From Maribacter polysaccharolyticus (GTDB lineage Bacteria > Bacteroidota > Bacteroidia > Flavobacteriales > Flavobacteriaceae): a DNA stretch of 64,000 bases. This document shows, in pieces, positions 1 through 7,526 of the stretch. Under the pieces are notes generated by a model. That model saw only the letters and a list, made by a program, of their open reading frames with translations. It was not told the DNA's origin and made no database searches. Every line of letters starts with the position of its first letter. Position 1 is the first letter of the stretch. The stretch lies in assembly GCF_028882255.1 (NCBI RefSeq), contig NZ_JARBUY010000004.1:94629-158628 (forward strand). Reading direction: 5' to 3'. Made by a program: the position numbers and the translations under genes.

Positions 1-88
1 GACAGCGAGAGCTGTTTGGTTTTGAATTTGCACTTTTGATAAGAAAGGAACACCGGAGGTAATCCTTCCGCGATCACAACACTCTCAA

Positions 89-119
89 AACCACGCTATT
101 TGGCGTGGTTCTTTGTTTT
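89..119 (+). terminator. Terminator-like hairpin in repeat copy 1
   Basis: The stem AACCACGC (89-96) pairs with GCGTGGTT (103-110) around a 6-nt loop and is followed by CTTTGTTTT. The T-rich side is on the plus strand, so it would end a transcript entering from the left edge. Confidence 0.55.
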
Positions 120-255
120 ATGGAAAGTCCGAACGCAGTTCGAGGACTTGGAATAAAATAAAGAAACGACAGCGAGAGCTGTTTGGTTTTGAATTTGCAC
201 TTTTGATAAGAAAGGAACACCGGAGGTAATCCTTCCGCGATCACTTCACTCAGAA

Positions 256-289
256 AACCACGCTCACAAAAGCGTGGTTCTTTGTTTTA
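256..289 (+). terminator. Terminator-like hairpin in repeat copy 2
   Basis: The 9-bp stem AACCACGCT (256-264) / AGCGTGGTT (271-279) is followed by CTTTGTTTT. The loop differs from copy 1 while the stem is kept, which suggests that the structure rather than the exact sequence matters. Confidence 0.55.
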
Positions 290-479
290 TGGAAAGGCCG
301 AATACAGGCTTCCCTAGCGAGAATTGCCCATCTTTCCAATTCCGATTTACCAATTAAACCCCATCAAGACCGTACTATTTTCAAAAAGCACTTATATTCA
401 CTGCTCATTATACAATACTGTCAAAAAACTCCTGAACATCACTCTTTAAAAAATAAGTTATTTTTAATTTAAAGGCAGA

Positions 480-1784
480 TTGAAGAAACGAATCACATCT
501 ATCCGCACTGAAATATTAGCCGGGATAAGCTCCTTCTTGGCCACTTTTTATATTGTAATCGTTAATCCGGCCATCCTCTCAGAAGCGGGCATGCCATTTT
601 CCGCAGTAGTTACCGCTACGGTCCTAGTATGCTGTTTTGGAAGTATTATGATGGGCGTTTATGCTAAAAACCCTTTTGTGATTGCACCGGGAATGGGATT
701 GAATGCATTTTTTACCTATACGGCGGTCATAGGACTTGGACTTAGTTATGAGGCTGCCTTGGGTGCCGTATTTTGGTCCGGTGTACTTTTCCTAATGCTA
801 AGTGTTTTAAAAGCAAGGGACAAGATCGTACAGGCCATACCCCATTCTTTACGCTATGCCATTGCCGCGGGGATTGGACTTTTCATTTGTTTTATAGGCT
901 TTCAAAACGCACATTTTATAGTGGATGACCCCGCTACCCTAGTTAAAATGGGAACCCTGAAAGATCCGGTTTGTTTGACTTTTTTAGTGGGATTGGGCGC
1001 TACAGCCATTCTTATCGCCAAGAAAATTCCGGGAGCCATGATCTTTGGCATCGTATTTACCACCTTTTTGGCTTGGCCCATAGGGAGGTGGTGGGGAGAC
1101 GCCTCATTAATTAATTTTGGAATTCCTACCTTGGTCAACTACAAGGGCATTTTTTCCATGCCCGATTTCAGCCTTTTTCTAAAAGCCGATTTGATCGGAT
1201 CCCTACAATATGCCTTTTTACCCGTTATCTTTGTCTTTGCCTTTACCGATCTCTTCGATAGTCTTTCGACCTTTGTGGGCCTTGCAGAGGCCTCCGGGCA
1301 TAAAGACGAAGATGGCAATCCTAAAAACCTGAAGAAATCCTTATTGGTAGATTCCCTCACCACGATTTTTTCCGGATTGATGGGCAGTAGTTCAGGTACG
1401 GTATATATAGAATCCGCCGTTGGCATTCGGGAAGGCGGTAAAACGGGACTTACGGCCATAACCGCCGGACTTCTGTTCTTACCCTTCTTATTTTTCTCCC
1501 CACTACTGGCCATTGTTCCGAGTATTGCCACATCAATCGCCTTGGTACTGGTGGGTTCCTTTATGATGAAACCCTTGGTAAAAGTGGATTGGAATGCCGT
1601 GGACGAAGCCATTCCCGTATTTTTGACCATGGTTCTTATGCCATTGACCTACAGCATTTCAATAGGGATTATTTTTGGATTTCTGAGTTGGACATTGCTT
1701 AAACTGTTTACGGGAAAGAAAGAAGAAATCAATCCCGTACTGATTATCATCAACCTGCTATCCCTTTTATTCCTATGGGTTTAA
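480..1784 (+). CDS. NCS2/AzgA-type purine (guanine/hypoxanthine/adenine) permease
   Basis: A 434-residue polytopic membrane protein that should import nucleobases with protons. The N-terminal stretch with FLATFYIVIVNPAILSEAGM and the following APGMGLNAFF segment are typical of the AzgA/PbuG branch of NCS2 permeases; length also fits. About 12-13 hydrophobic segments follow. The start is a TTG at 480; no ATG lies close upstream, and the second codon onward (KKR) gives the usual short basic N-terminus. The stop overlaps the next gene by 10 bp, so the nucleosidase is very likely cotranscribed and translationally coupled. Together they suggest purine salvage: a base released outside the inner membrane is then imported. 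Exact substrate cannot be told from sequence. Confidence 0.88.
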   Translation: MKKRITSIRTEILAGISSFLATFYIVIVNPAILSEAGMPFSAVVTATVLVCCFGSIMMGVYAKNPFVIAPGMGLNAFFTYTAVIGLGLSYEAALGAVFWSGVLFLMLSVLKARDKIVQAIPHSLRYAIAAGIGLFICFIGFQNAHFIVDDPATLVKMGTLKDPVCLTFLVGLGATAILIAKKIPGAMIFGIVFTTFLAWPIGRWWGDASLINFGIPTLVNYKGIFSMPDFSLFLKADLIGSLQYAFLPVIFVFAFTDLFDSLSTFVGLAEASGHKDEDGNPKNLKKSLLVDSLTTIFSGLMGSSSGTVYIESAVGIREGGKTGLTAITAGLLFLPFLFFSPLLAIVPSIATSIALVLVGSFMMKPLVKVDWNAVDEAIPVFLTMVLMPLTYSISIGIIFGFLSWTLLKLFTGKKEEINPVLIIINLLSLLFLWV

Positions 1785-2578
1785 AAAAAATTCTCCTATT
1801 CATTCCGATATTGGGGTTTTGGACCCTTTCTGCCCAACGGATTGCCATCATGGGGGCCATGGATGAAGAAATAAGTATGCTTGCCGATTCCTTAAAAAAC
1901 AAAAGAGAAATCGAAAAAGACGGCATTACCTTTTTTACCGGCAAACTTAAAAATCAAAAAGTAGTGTTGCTTAAAGCTGGTATAGGAAAGGTGAACGCTG
2001 CCTATAGTACGGCCATATTAGCAACTAATTTTAAACTGAAAGCGTTGCTGTTTACCGGTGTTGCCGGAGGATTAGCACCGGAAATCAATCCAGGGGACAT
2101 CGTAATAGCCCAGAATATGGTACAATATGATTTCGGCGAATTGAAAGCCGGGGTTTTCAAAACCTGGCCTACTAAAAATGTATCCGAAAATAATGCCCGT
2201 AATGCCTTATACCTACCCGTAGACCCCTATTTATTGGATTTATTTGAAAAAACCTCCCAACACATCCAATTAACACCCTTAAATGGCAACTTCCCTCGAT
2301 TTTTTATTGGTACCATAGCGACCGGGGATACTTTTCTAAGCGATACCCAAAAGGCCAAAGACCTCTATTCCCAATTCGATGCCTTGGCCACTGAAATGGA
2401 AGGTGCTGCGGTAGCACAAATCTGTACGATGTTGAAAATCCCATATATCGTCGTTCGCAGTTGTAGCGACAATGCAAACACCCAAGCCCATACCGATTAT
2501 TTTAAATTCGTAAACGTTGCTGCACGCAATTCTGCCCAATTGGTCTTAGCTGTATTGGAGAATTATGAACGACCATAG
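1775..2578 (+). CDS. 5'-methylthioadenosine/S-adenosylhomocysteine nucleosidase-like protein, exported
   Basis: A 267-residue phosphorylase-superfamily nucleosidase that hydrolyses MTA/SAH (or a related nucleoside) to a free purine base. The fold motifs are present in order: IMGAMDEEI (27-33; Glu32 matches the proposed general base Glu12 of the E. coli enzyme), FTGVAGG, ATEMEGAAVAQIC and VRSCSDNAN with the catalytic Asp. The first ~20 residues form a signal peptide ending in LSAQ directly before the first strand of the enzyme domain, so the protein is probably periplasmic, which is unusual for this normally cytosolic enzyme. ATG at 1775 overlaps the permease stop by 10 bp. A futalosine hydrolase or other purine nucleosidase activity is the main alternative. 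Confidence 0.85.
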   Translation: MGLKKILLFIPILGFWTLSAQRIAIMGAMDEEISMLADSLKNKREIEKDGITFFTGKLKNQKVVLLKAGIGKVNAAYSTAILATNFKLKALLFTGVAGGLAPEINPGDIVIAQNMVQYDFGELKAGVFKTWPTKNVSENNARNALYLPVDPYLLDLFEKTSQHIQLTPLNGNFPRFFIGTIATGDTFLSDTQKAKDLYSQFDALATEMEGAAVAQICTMLKIPYIVVRSCSDNANTQAHTDYFKFVNVAARNSAQLVLAVLENYERP

Positions 2579-2609
2579 GTGATTAGGACCATGTACGGCA
2601 ACCGTAGAT

Positions 2610-3404
2610 TCATTTTTCGTTCGATGGTTTTCCGATCGTCGCCAAAATGCCCCCGTCAACATATAATATATGCCCATTTACGAAATCGCTGGCCTTGGAA
2701 GCCAAAAAGATCGCAGCTCCTGCCAAATCATCGGGATCGCCCCATTTTTCGGCTGGAGTCCGATTGATGATAAAATCATTGAACGGATGCCCTTCCACAC
2801 GGATAGGTGCCGTTTGTGAGGTCGCAAAATACCCCGGACCGATGCCATTGGTCTGTATATTATGCTTGGCCCATTCCGTGGCCATGTTGCGGGTAAGCAT
2901 CTTAAGACCTCCCTTGGCGGCAGCATATGCCCCGACCGAACTTCTCCCAAGCTCGCTCATCATGGAACATATATTGATGATCTTTCCTTGTTTCCGTGCG
3001 ATCATCGTTTTAACGACATGTTTTGATACGATAAACGGACTCACCAAATCAATATCGATTACCTGTTTGAAATCGGCAACTTCCATTTCTTCCAGAGGGG
3101 TTCGCTTAATGATCCCAGCGTTGTTCACTAGAATATCTATTGGCCCTACTTCATCCTGTATCTTTGCAATGGCCTCTATGACTTCGGTTTCATCGGCCAC
3201 ATTGAATTTATACCCAAAAACCTTGATCCCCCAGCCTTCATATTGCTTTACCGCAGCCGCTATTTTTTCCTGTGACGAATTGCCGCTGACGACCAAAGTT
3301 GCACCTGCTTTTCCCAAGCCTTTGGCCATGGCCATTCCCAACCCATGGGTACTGCCCGTTACCAATGCAACTTTTCCTTTTAAACTGAATAAATCAAGAG
3401 CCAT
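2610..3404 (-). CDS. SDR oxidoreductase, gluconate 5-dehydrogenase-like (IdnO/Gno family; KduD possible)
   Basis: A 264-residue classical short-chain dehydrogenase. It shows the cofactor motif TGSTHGLG, NNAG, the catalytic Ser in CSMMSELGR, and YAAAK. The segments SMMSELGR, RTPAEKWGDP and KASDFVNGHILYVDGG follow the gluconate 5-dehydrogenase (IdnO) pattern more closely than KduD. It should interconvert a keto sugar acid and its alcohol with NAD(P)H. It faces the nucleosidase gene (31 nt between stops) and is separated from the alginate operon by a terminator, and no TGGTnnACCA box precedes it, so it probably has its own promoter. Because KduI in this window needs a partner that reduces its product to KDG, a KduD role is a fair alternative. 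Confidence 0.85.
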   Translation of the reverse strand: MALDLFSLKGKVALVTGSTHGLGMAMAKGLGKAGATLVVSGNSSQEKIAAAVKQYEGWGIKVFGYKFNVADETEVIEAIAKIQDEVGPIDILVNNAGIIKRTPLEEMEVADFKQVIDIDLVSPFIVSKHVVKTMIARKQGKIINICSMMSELGRSSVGAYAAAKGGLKMLTRNMATEWAKHNIQTNGIGPGYFATSQTAPIRVEGHPFNDFIINRTPAEKWGDPDDLAGAAIFLASKASDFVNGHILYVDGGILATIGKPSNEK

Positions 3405-3617
3405 ACTTTTGTTTTTATTTTTAAATATAAAATGCTTCTAATGATGTGCCCTATGATAGACCATAAAGGAACATCTCGATTTAAAAATATAATTTTTTAA
3501 TCCCGCGACCAATATATATGGATCTTAATATGCAATAAACATACGTGGTAATGGCAATACCCCCAACTTTTATCGATTGCCTGTTTTTACAATTACCTAT
3601 CGGGGTCTAGGCTTAAA

Positions 3618-3653
3618 GCAAAAAAAATAGCGGGGAAAAGCCCCGCCATTTTT
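3618..3653 (-). terminator. Intrinsic terminator of the susC1-PL7 operon
   Basis: GCGGGG (3630-3635) pairs with CCCCGC (3641-3646) around AAAAG; on the minus strand it is followed by a run of T (complement of the A run 3620-3627), while the plus strand also carries Ts, so it may work in both directions. It lies 130 nt after the PL7 stop. The rest of 3405-3783 holds no gene I can recognise. Confidence 0.7.
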
Positions 3654-3783
3654 CAGTAACAACCATTTTGGGATCATACCCAGAACTATTTTAATTGGGC
3701 CATAAATGACCCCATAGAAGTCCAAACATGGGAATGGACATGAAAGAAAACCCTTATTGCCATCCCTTTATATCAGGACATTA

Positions 3784-4707
3784 TCAATGCTTTACTTCCA
3801 GCTCATAGAATCTTACCTTGGCATAGGAACCTTCATCCCTGGATTGGAAATAATTCCCTGCTTTAAAATAATTTTCGAAAATACCCCATTTTTTCATGTG
3901 GATATTTTCGTACACCTTGTATTCGTTATTATTCAGAATGATTACCATTTTCCCTTCGGAAACCTGAACCTCCAGTGTAAACTTGCTGAAATCCACTTTT
4001 TGCTCAAAATTGAAACCTTCATCATCGTCCCAAGCCTCCTCATGTAACATCTCCTCATAAGGTGCATTTAAATTTTTAAGCACTTTGGTTTTGACCCTGA
4101 TTTTACCTTTATCCCAGTATATTTTCAATATTGGAGGTGCATTATTGTCTTTTGCCCCGATCAATTCTTTTTGTTCATTGGTCAAACGGCCATGGATCTG
4201 CATGATAATGGCCCTATGGTATTTACCATTGGAGTCTTTTGTAACCTCATCCATTGCTAATTTGCCTTTCATGGTCCCTCCTTGTTCAAAGGTCCAGTTG
4301 ACATTGTTGTTGCCTGGCTCCATTTGCTCCCTTAGTTCTGACCTTGTATACTTGGTATTTGCGGTTTTTGAACTTGTAGGCATCGCATGGAACACAATGG
4401 CCCCTTTAGAAGAGTCGATATACATATACGGCCTAGCGATTTCATTTGACGCAAAATCCAAGATCTCTGGCGGCTCTATCTCATAAGGCTTCCCTTTTTC
4501 GTTCGTTACGGGCAAAGTAACTTTCCAATGACTTAAATCGATTTTGGGAAGTTTTACTTTCTTCTTTTTCTTTTTCTTTATTTTCTTCCCAACCTTAGTC
4601 TCCTTTTGTACCGTATCCCCGTTACCCTCTTGTGCATGGCACACGGCGTTTACTGATAAGAAGGTCACCAATAAAAGACCATATACCCCTAATCGGAATT
4701 GTTTCAT
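3784..4707 (-). CDS. Alginate lyase, PL7 family
   Basis: A 307-residue secreted beta-jelly-roll lyase that cleaves alginate by beta-elimination. All three PL7 motifs are present: RSELR (122-126), QIH (170-172) and YFKAGNYFQ (280-288) with catalytic Tyr286 and His172. In PL7 enzymes QIH, rather than QVH, tends to go with activity on guluronate-containing blocks. A signal peptide covers residues 1-25, without a lipobox. Between it and the catalytic domain lies a lysine-rich linker (about 40-52, KK and K runs), an odd feature that could bind the polyanion or the cell surface. It is the last gene of the susC1-susD1-PKD-PKD-PL7 operon and is preceded by a long intercistronic hairpin. Confidence 0.92.
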   Translation of the reverse strand: MKQFRLGVYGLLLVTFLSVNAVCHAQEGNGDTVQKETKVGKKIKKKKKKKVKLPKIDLSHWKVTLPVTNEKGKPYEIEPPEILDFASNEIARPYMYIDSSKGAIVFHAMPTSSKTANTKYTRSELREQMEPGNNNVNWTFEQGGTMKGKLAMDEVTKDSNGKYHRAIIMQIHGRLTNEQKELIGAKDNNAPPILKIYWDKGKIRVKTKVLKNLNAPYEEMLHEEAWDDDEGFNFEQKVDFSKFTLEVQVSEGKMVIILNNNEYKVYENIHMKKWGIFENYFKAGNYFQSRDEGSYAKVRFYELEVKH

Positions 4708-4722
4708 TTTAATTTTATTTGA

Positions 4723-4780
4723 TTTTTTGGGTGTACTCTCCCACTACATTTTTATCATTTACATGAGCACACCCAAAAAA
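4723..4780 (-). other. Long intercistronic hairpin before the PL7 gene
   Basis: TTTTTTGGGTGTACTC (4723-4738) pairs with GAGCACACCCAAAAAA (4765-4780), 15 of 16 positions, around a 26-nt loop. It sits in the 103-nt gap between the PKD lipoprotein gene and PL7. No T run follows the stem on the minus strand, so a role in mRNA processing or stability is likelier than simple termination. Confidence 0.6.
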
Positions 4781-4810
4781 TTCATTTTATAACTCCATCA
4801 ATCGGTTTTA

Positions 4811-6289
4811 TTAGAAGCCCGGAGTGATGATATCTATATTATCCATAAACACTTCATTACTGCTGTCAACAGCATTCAACGCCCTTACATATATTACAGC
4901 GATATTCGCTGAAGCCTCAAACGTGAATGTAGTTGTGGTAAATGTATCGTTGGTACTTGAAGATTTAGAACTATTAAAATCGTTCGTAATGTTATAATAC
5001 GCATCAGCATAATCTTCAATTCCCACTTCTGTGGTTATCTCGGTATTCAAAATGAACACTTCCGTATTGATTCCTTCCGCCTCCGAACGTGTATCGATGG
5101 TAAAGGTATATTCAACACCCGGTTCAACGGCCACTACTTGGTATAAACGACGACAACTATTGCTTAGTTTAACACCTCTACCCCCGCCGGCATTAGGTCC
5201 GAATTTATTTCCATCACTCGTAGAACCCGGTTGCTCATTGGTACAATAGGTAGCATCTATATAAGCATTCAATTCCGTATTATTCCAAATTGCCCTATAC
5301 GGACTGTCTATTGTTCCTAGCGTATCATCAACCACCGTACTATTCGGGGTCATATCCCATGCATCCGCATTATCACCGGTCTCTACGGTATGATCGTTAC
5401 ACGTACTATTTTGAACAACAACCTCGAATGTAGGTTCAATACCTCCCACGGGAACGGCCTTGGTAATACTTCTAGACACCCCGGCCTCATTGGTAGTGGT
5501 CAAAGTCACATCATAGGTTCCGTCGGCAGCATACGTATGTGAAGGATTAACCTCTGTTGAAGAATTTCCATCCCCAAAGTCCCAACTATGCGAAACCGCT
5601 AAAATTGAAGCATCCGTAAAAACCACATCCAAAGTAGAAACTTCAAAAGTAAAATCAGGTACGGTAGATAACACCAAGCCTTCTATATTCTTACTCACTG
5701 AAACTTGAGAACCTAAATAATTGGTTGCTGTTAGGGTCGCCACATAGGTATCGGCAGTTTTATAAGCATATACCGGACTAAAATCAGCGTCGTCCTCTGT
5801 ATCTTCAGCATCCCAAGATACCGATTCCCCATCGCCAAAGTCCCAAACCAATGCACTGGCACCGGTAGTCTGGTTTTCGAAAGTCACTTCCGAATCGATC
5901 ATGGTAAAATCAAAATCGACGCTAATGGGGGAAACCTCCGAGGTAGCCTCGGCTACTAAACCATCCGAACTTGTTGTGGTCAGTTTTACCGTATATAAGC
6001 CACCGGTGGCATACGTATAATCAGGATTTGACTCTGTGGAAGTATTTCCATCCCCAAAATCCCATAAATACGAAGCCGCATCGGTCGAATAACTCCTGAA
6101 TACCACTGATAGATTATTATCGGCATCGGTCGTTGCGGTGAACAACGTATTAGGCTGTATATTATTTACGTTTCCTGTGGGCGGCTCAAACTCTTCATAA
6201 CCATCATCAAAGCATGATGCGAGTCCCAAAAACATAAAAAGCAAAGCAAAGACGCTTCTATTGAATTTTTTGATTCTTTTATATTCCAT
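4811..6289 (-). CDS. Surface lipoprotein with three PKD domains and a C-terminal carbohydrate-binding-like domain
   Basis: A 492-residue lipoprotein (lipobox ending at Cys26 in GLASC). Three PKD repeats follow, each with a WDFGDG signature (roughly residues 55-125, 130-205 and 210-285). The C-terminal part (about 290-492) looks like a beta-sandwich ligand-binding domain with a DNIDI-type ending. Position directly after the SusC/SusD pair marks it as a SusE/SusF-like surface glycan-binding protein, here probably for alginate. Spacing to the next upstream gene is 22 nt, so it is in the same operon. The binding role is inferred from location and architecture; no enzyme motif is seen. Confidence 0.82.
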   Translation of the reverse strand: MEYKRIKKFNRSVFALLFMFLGLASCFDDGYEEFEPPTGNVNNIQPNTLFTATTDADNNLSVVFRSYSTDAASYLWDFGDGNTSTESNPDYTYATGGLYTVKLTTTSSDGLVAEATSEVSPISVDFDFTMIDSEVTFENQTTGASALVWDFGDGESVSWDAEDTEDDADFSPVYAYKTADTYVATLTATNYLGSQVSVSKNIEGLVLSTVPDFTFEVSTLDVVFTDASILAVSHSWDFGDGNSSTEVNPSHTYAADGTYDVTLTTTNEAGVSRSITKAVPVGGIEPTFEVVVQNSTCNDHTVETGDNADAWDMTPNSTVVDDTLGTIDSPYRAIWNNTELNAYIDATYCTNEQPGSTSDGNKFGPNAGGGRGVKLSNSCRRLYQVVAVEPGVEYTFTIDTRSEAEGINTEVFILNTEITTEVGIEDYADAYYNITNDFNSSKSSSTNDTFTTTTFTFEASANIAVIYVRALNAVDSSNEVFMDNIDIITPGF

Positions 6290-6311
6290 AATATTAAATT
6301 TTAAGACCCAA

Positions 6312-7520
6312 TTATTGTTTTACTGAAATTTCAAATGCATCAAGCCTGGATTCAACACCTGAGTTGGTTGCAAAAATGATTACCGTTTCATTTTCCCCTG
6401 CTTCGAAGGTTATCGCATGCTTTTTAAATACATTATCGACCCTTCCGACATTATTATCGGTTCTAGAAGCAATAATATTCGCTTCAAGCTGTGCTTCGGC
6501 ATAACTCGATGTATTCGGGGTTAATATGGATACTTTCATCTCTCCATAGCTATCCTCTTCGAAAGCCGTGAAATACGTCATCACGTAGGTTGCTCCGGGA
6601 GTAACCTCAATTTCTTGGTAAGCCACCCTATCACCCCCTGCAGGGAATTTAGCGGCTTGTACCCCATCGGGTAAATTTGGTGTATTTACCGGATCGGAAT
6701 CCGTATTGATCTGAATAACGGTCGTACCACCTCCAAGTGGACTCCATACATCATTACTGGGAGCCCTCCATGAGTCCCTACCGTCACCGGTTCCATCGAA
6801 CAAGCTATTGTCCTCAAAACTAGGTTCGGAAATTTCGGGTACCGGAATGGTCGGTACGGCTTGGTTAACCGTTATCAATTTTTCGGTGTAATCGGATTTA
6901 CCCAAATTATCGGTTACCGTCAAACCTATGGTATATTCCCCTGGACCGGGAAATGAAAAAATCAACTCCTGATCGTTCAACGTGGCAGCTGCCAATGCGG
7001 CAATCTGGCTTTCCAAATCAGCAACGTTTTGCAAAGTCTCCTCTGAAAGTGCAGCTTCAGCGGCAGCCAATTCAACTTCCAATACAGCGATCTCAGCTTC
7101 CATGACATCGATCTTATCCTGATCGGTCTCACAAGGTATTTTAAATTCCAGATCGGCAATTTTTTCTTCCAAAGCCACAATCGTTGCCAACTCGGCTTCG
7201 ATCGATTGCTCAAGAATAGGCAATTCGCTATTGATCAAGGTCACACCTTCTGACGGCGTAACGCTCCATTCATAGCCCGTACCATTAACCGCTAAATTTG
7301 AACCTGCTTCAAAATTAAATTCATATTTAGCCCATATCTCTACATCATTACAGTCAAATTCCGAAGAAGTAATTTCTGTATAATTATAAAAAGGCGTAGG
7401 ACCTGTAATGTCTTCCAAATCACCTACATCAGCCAAGTCATCACTGACACAAGAAGCCAGGGATACGAACATCCCTAAAACTATATATTTTAATTTATAT
7501 AAATATGTATTCATAATCAT
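6312..7520 (-). CDS. Surface lipoprotein: PKD domain split by a coiled-coil hairpin, plus C-terminal binding domain
   Basis: A 402-residue lipoprotein (lipobox SLASC, Cys24). A PKD-like domain begins near residue 59 (YEFNFEAGS, YEWSVTPSEG) and is completed only at 185-218 (IFSFPGPGEYTIGLTVTD). Between the two halves, residues about 98-184, lies a Glu/Ala/Leu-rich segment with heptad pattern: helix one to about 128, a turn IPCETDQD holding a lone Cys130, then a second helix. This would form an antiparallel stalk projecting from the PKD loop. Residues about 225-402 resemble the beta-sandwich binding domain of the neighbouring PKD protein. It lies 6 nt after susD1 in the same operon and is probably a surface alginate-binding protein of SusE/F type. 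Confidence 0.8.
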   Translation of the reverse strand: MIMNTYLYKLKYIVLGMFVSLASCVSDDLADVGDLEDITGPTPFYNYTEITSSEFDCNDVEIWAKYEFNFEAGSNLAVNGTGYEWSVTPSEGVTLINSELPILEQSIEAELATIVALEEKIADLEFKIPCETDQDKIDVMEAEIAVLEVELAAAEAALSEETLQNVADLESQIAALAAATLNDQELIFSFPGPGEYTIGLTVTDNLGKSDYTEKLITVNQAVPTIPVPEISEPSFEDNSLFDGTGDGRDSWRAPSNDVWSPLGGGTTVIQINTDSDPVNTPNLPDGVQAAKFPAGGDRVAYQEIEVTPGATYVMTYFTAFEEDSYGEMKVSILTPNTSSYAEAQLEANIIASRTDNNVGRVDNVFKKHAITFEAGENETVIIFATNSGVESRLDAFEISVKQ

Positions 7521-7526
7521 GAGGTT

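Larger units (their letters stand above)
1..302. repeat. Tandem direct repeat, period 167 bp, with hairpins
   Basis: Bases 1-77 are repeated without change at 168-244, and similarity continues to about 135 and 302. The first copy may begin before the window. Each copy holds an imperfect small hairpin (CGGAGG/CCTTCCG) and then a strong one (AACCACGC/GCGTGGTT) followed by a T-rich stretch. Copy 1 also has AAGTCCGAAC pairing with GTTCGAGGACTT at 125-149. No open reading frame of note is seen. Bases 303-479 hold no recognisable gene and serve as upstream region of the permease. The repeat could be an intergenic repeat family or duplicated tail of an upstream gene; I do not recognise it. Confidence 0.8.

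Noticed and set aside
2647-3441. Long 264-codon open frame on the plus strand opposite the SDR gene
   Set aside because: It is the antisense shadow of a gene with all SDR motifs and shows no protein-family features.
6977-7213. A 78-codon minus-strand frame inside the coiled-coil region
   Set aside because: It is a shifted reading of the Glu/Leu-rich repeat codons of the lipoprotein gene and has no support of its own.
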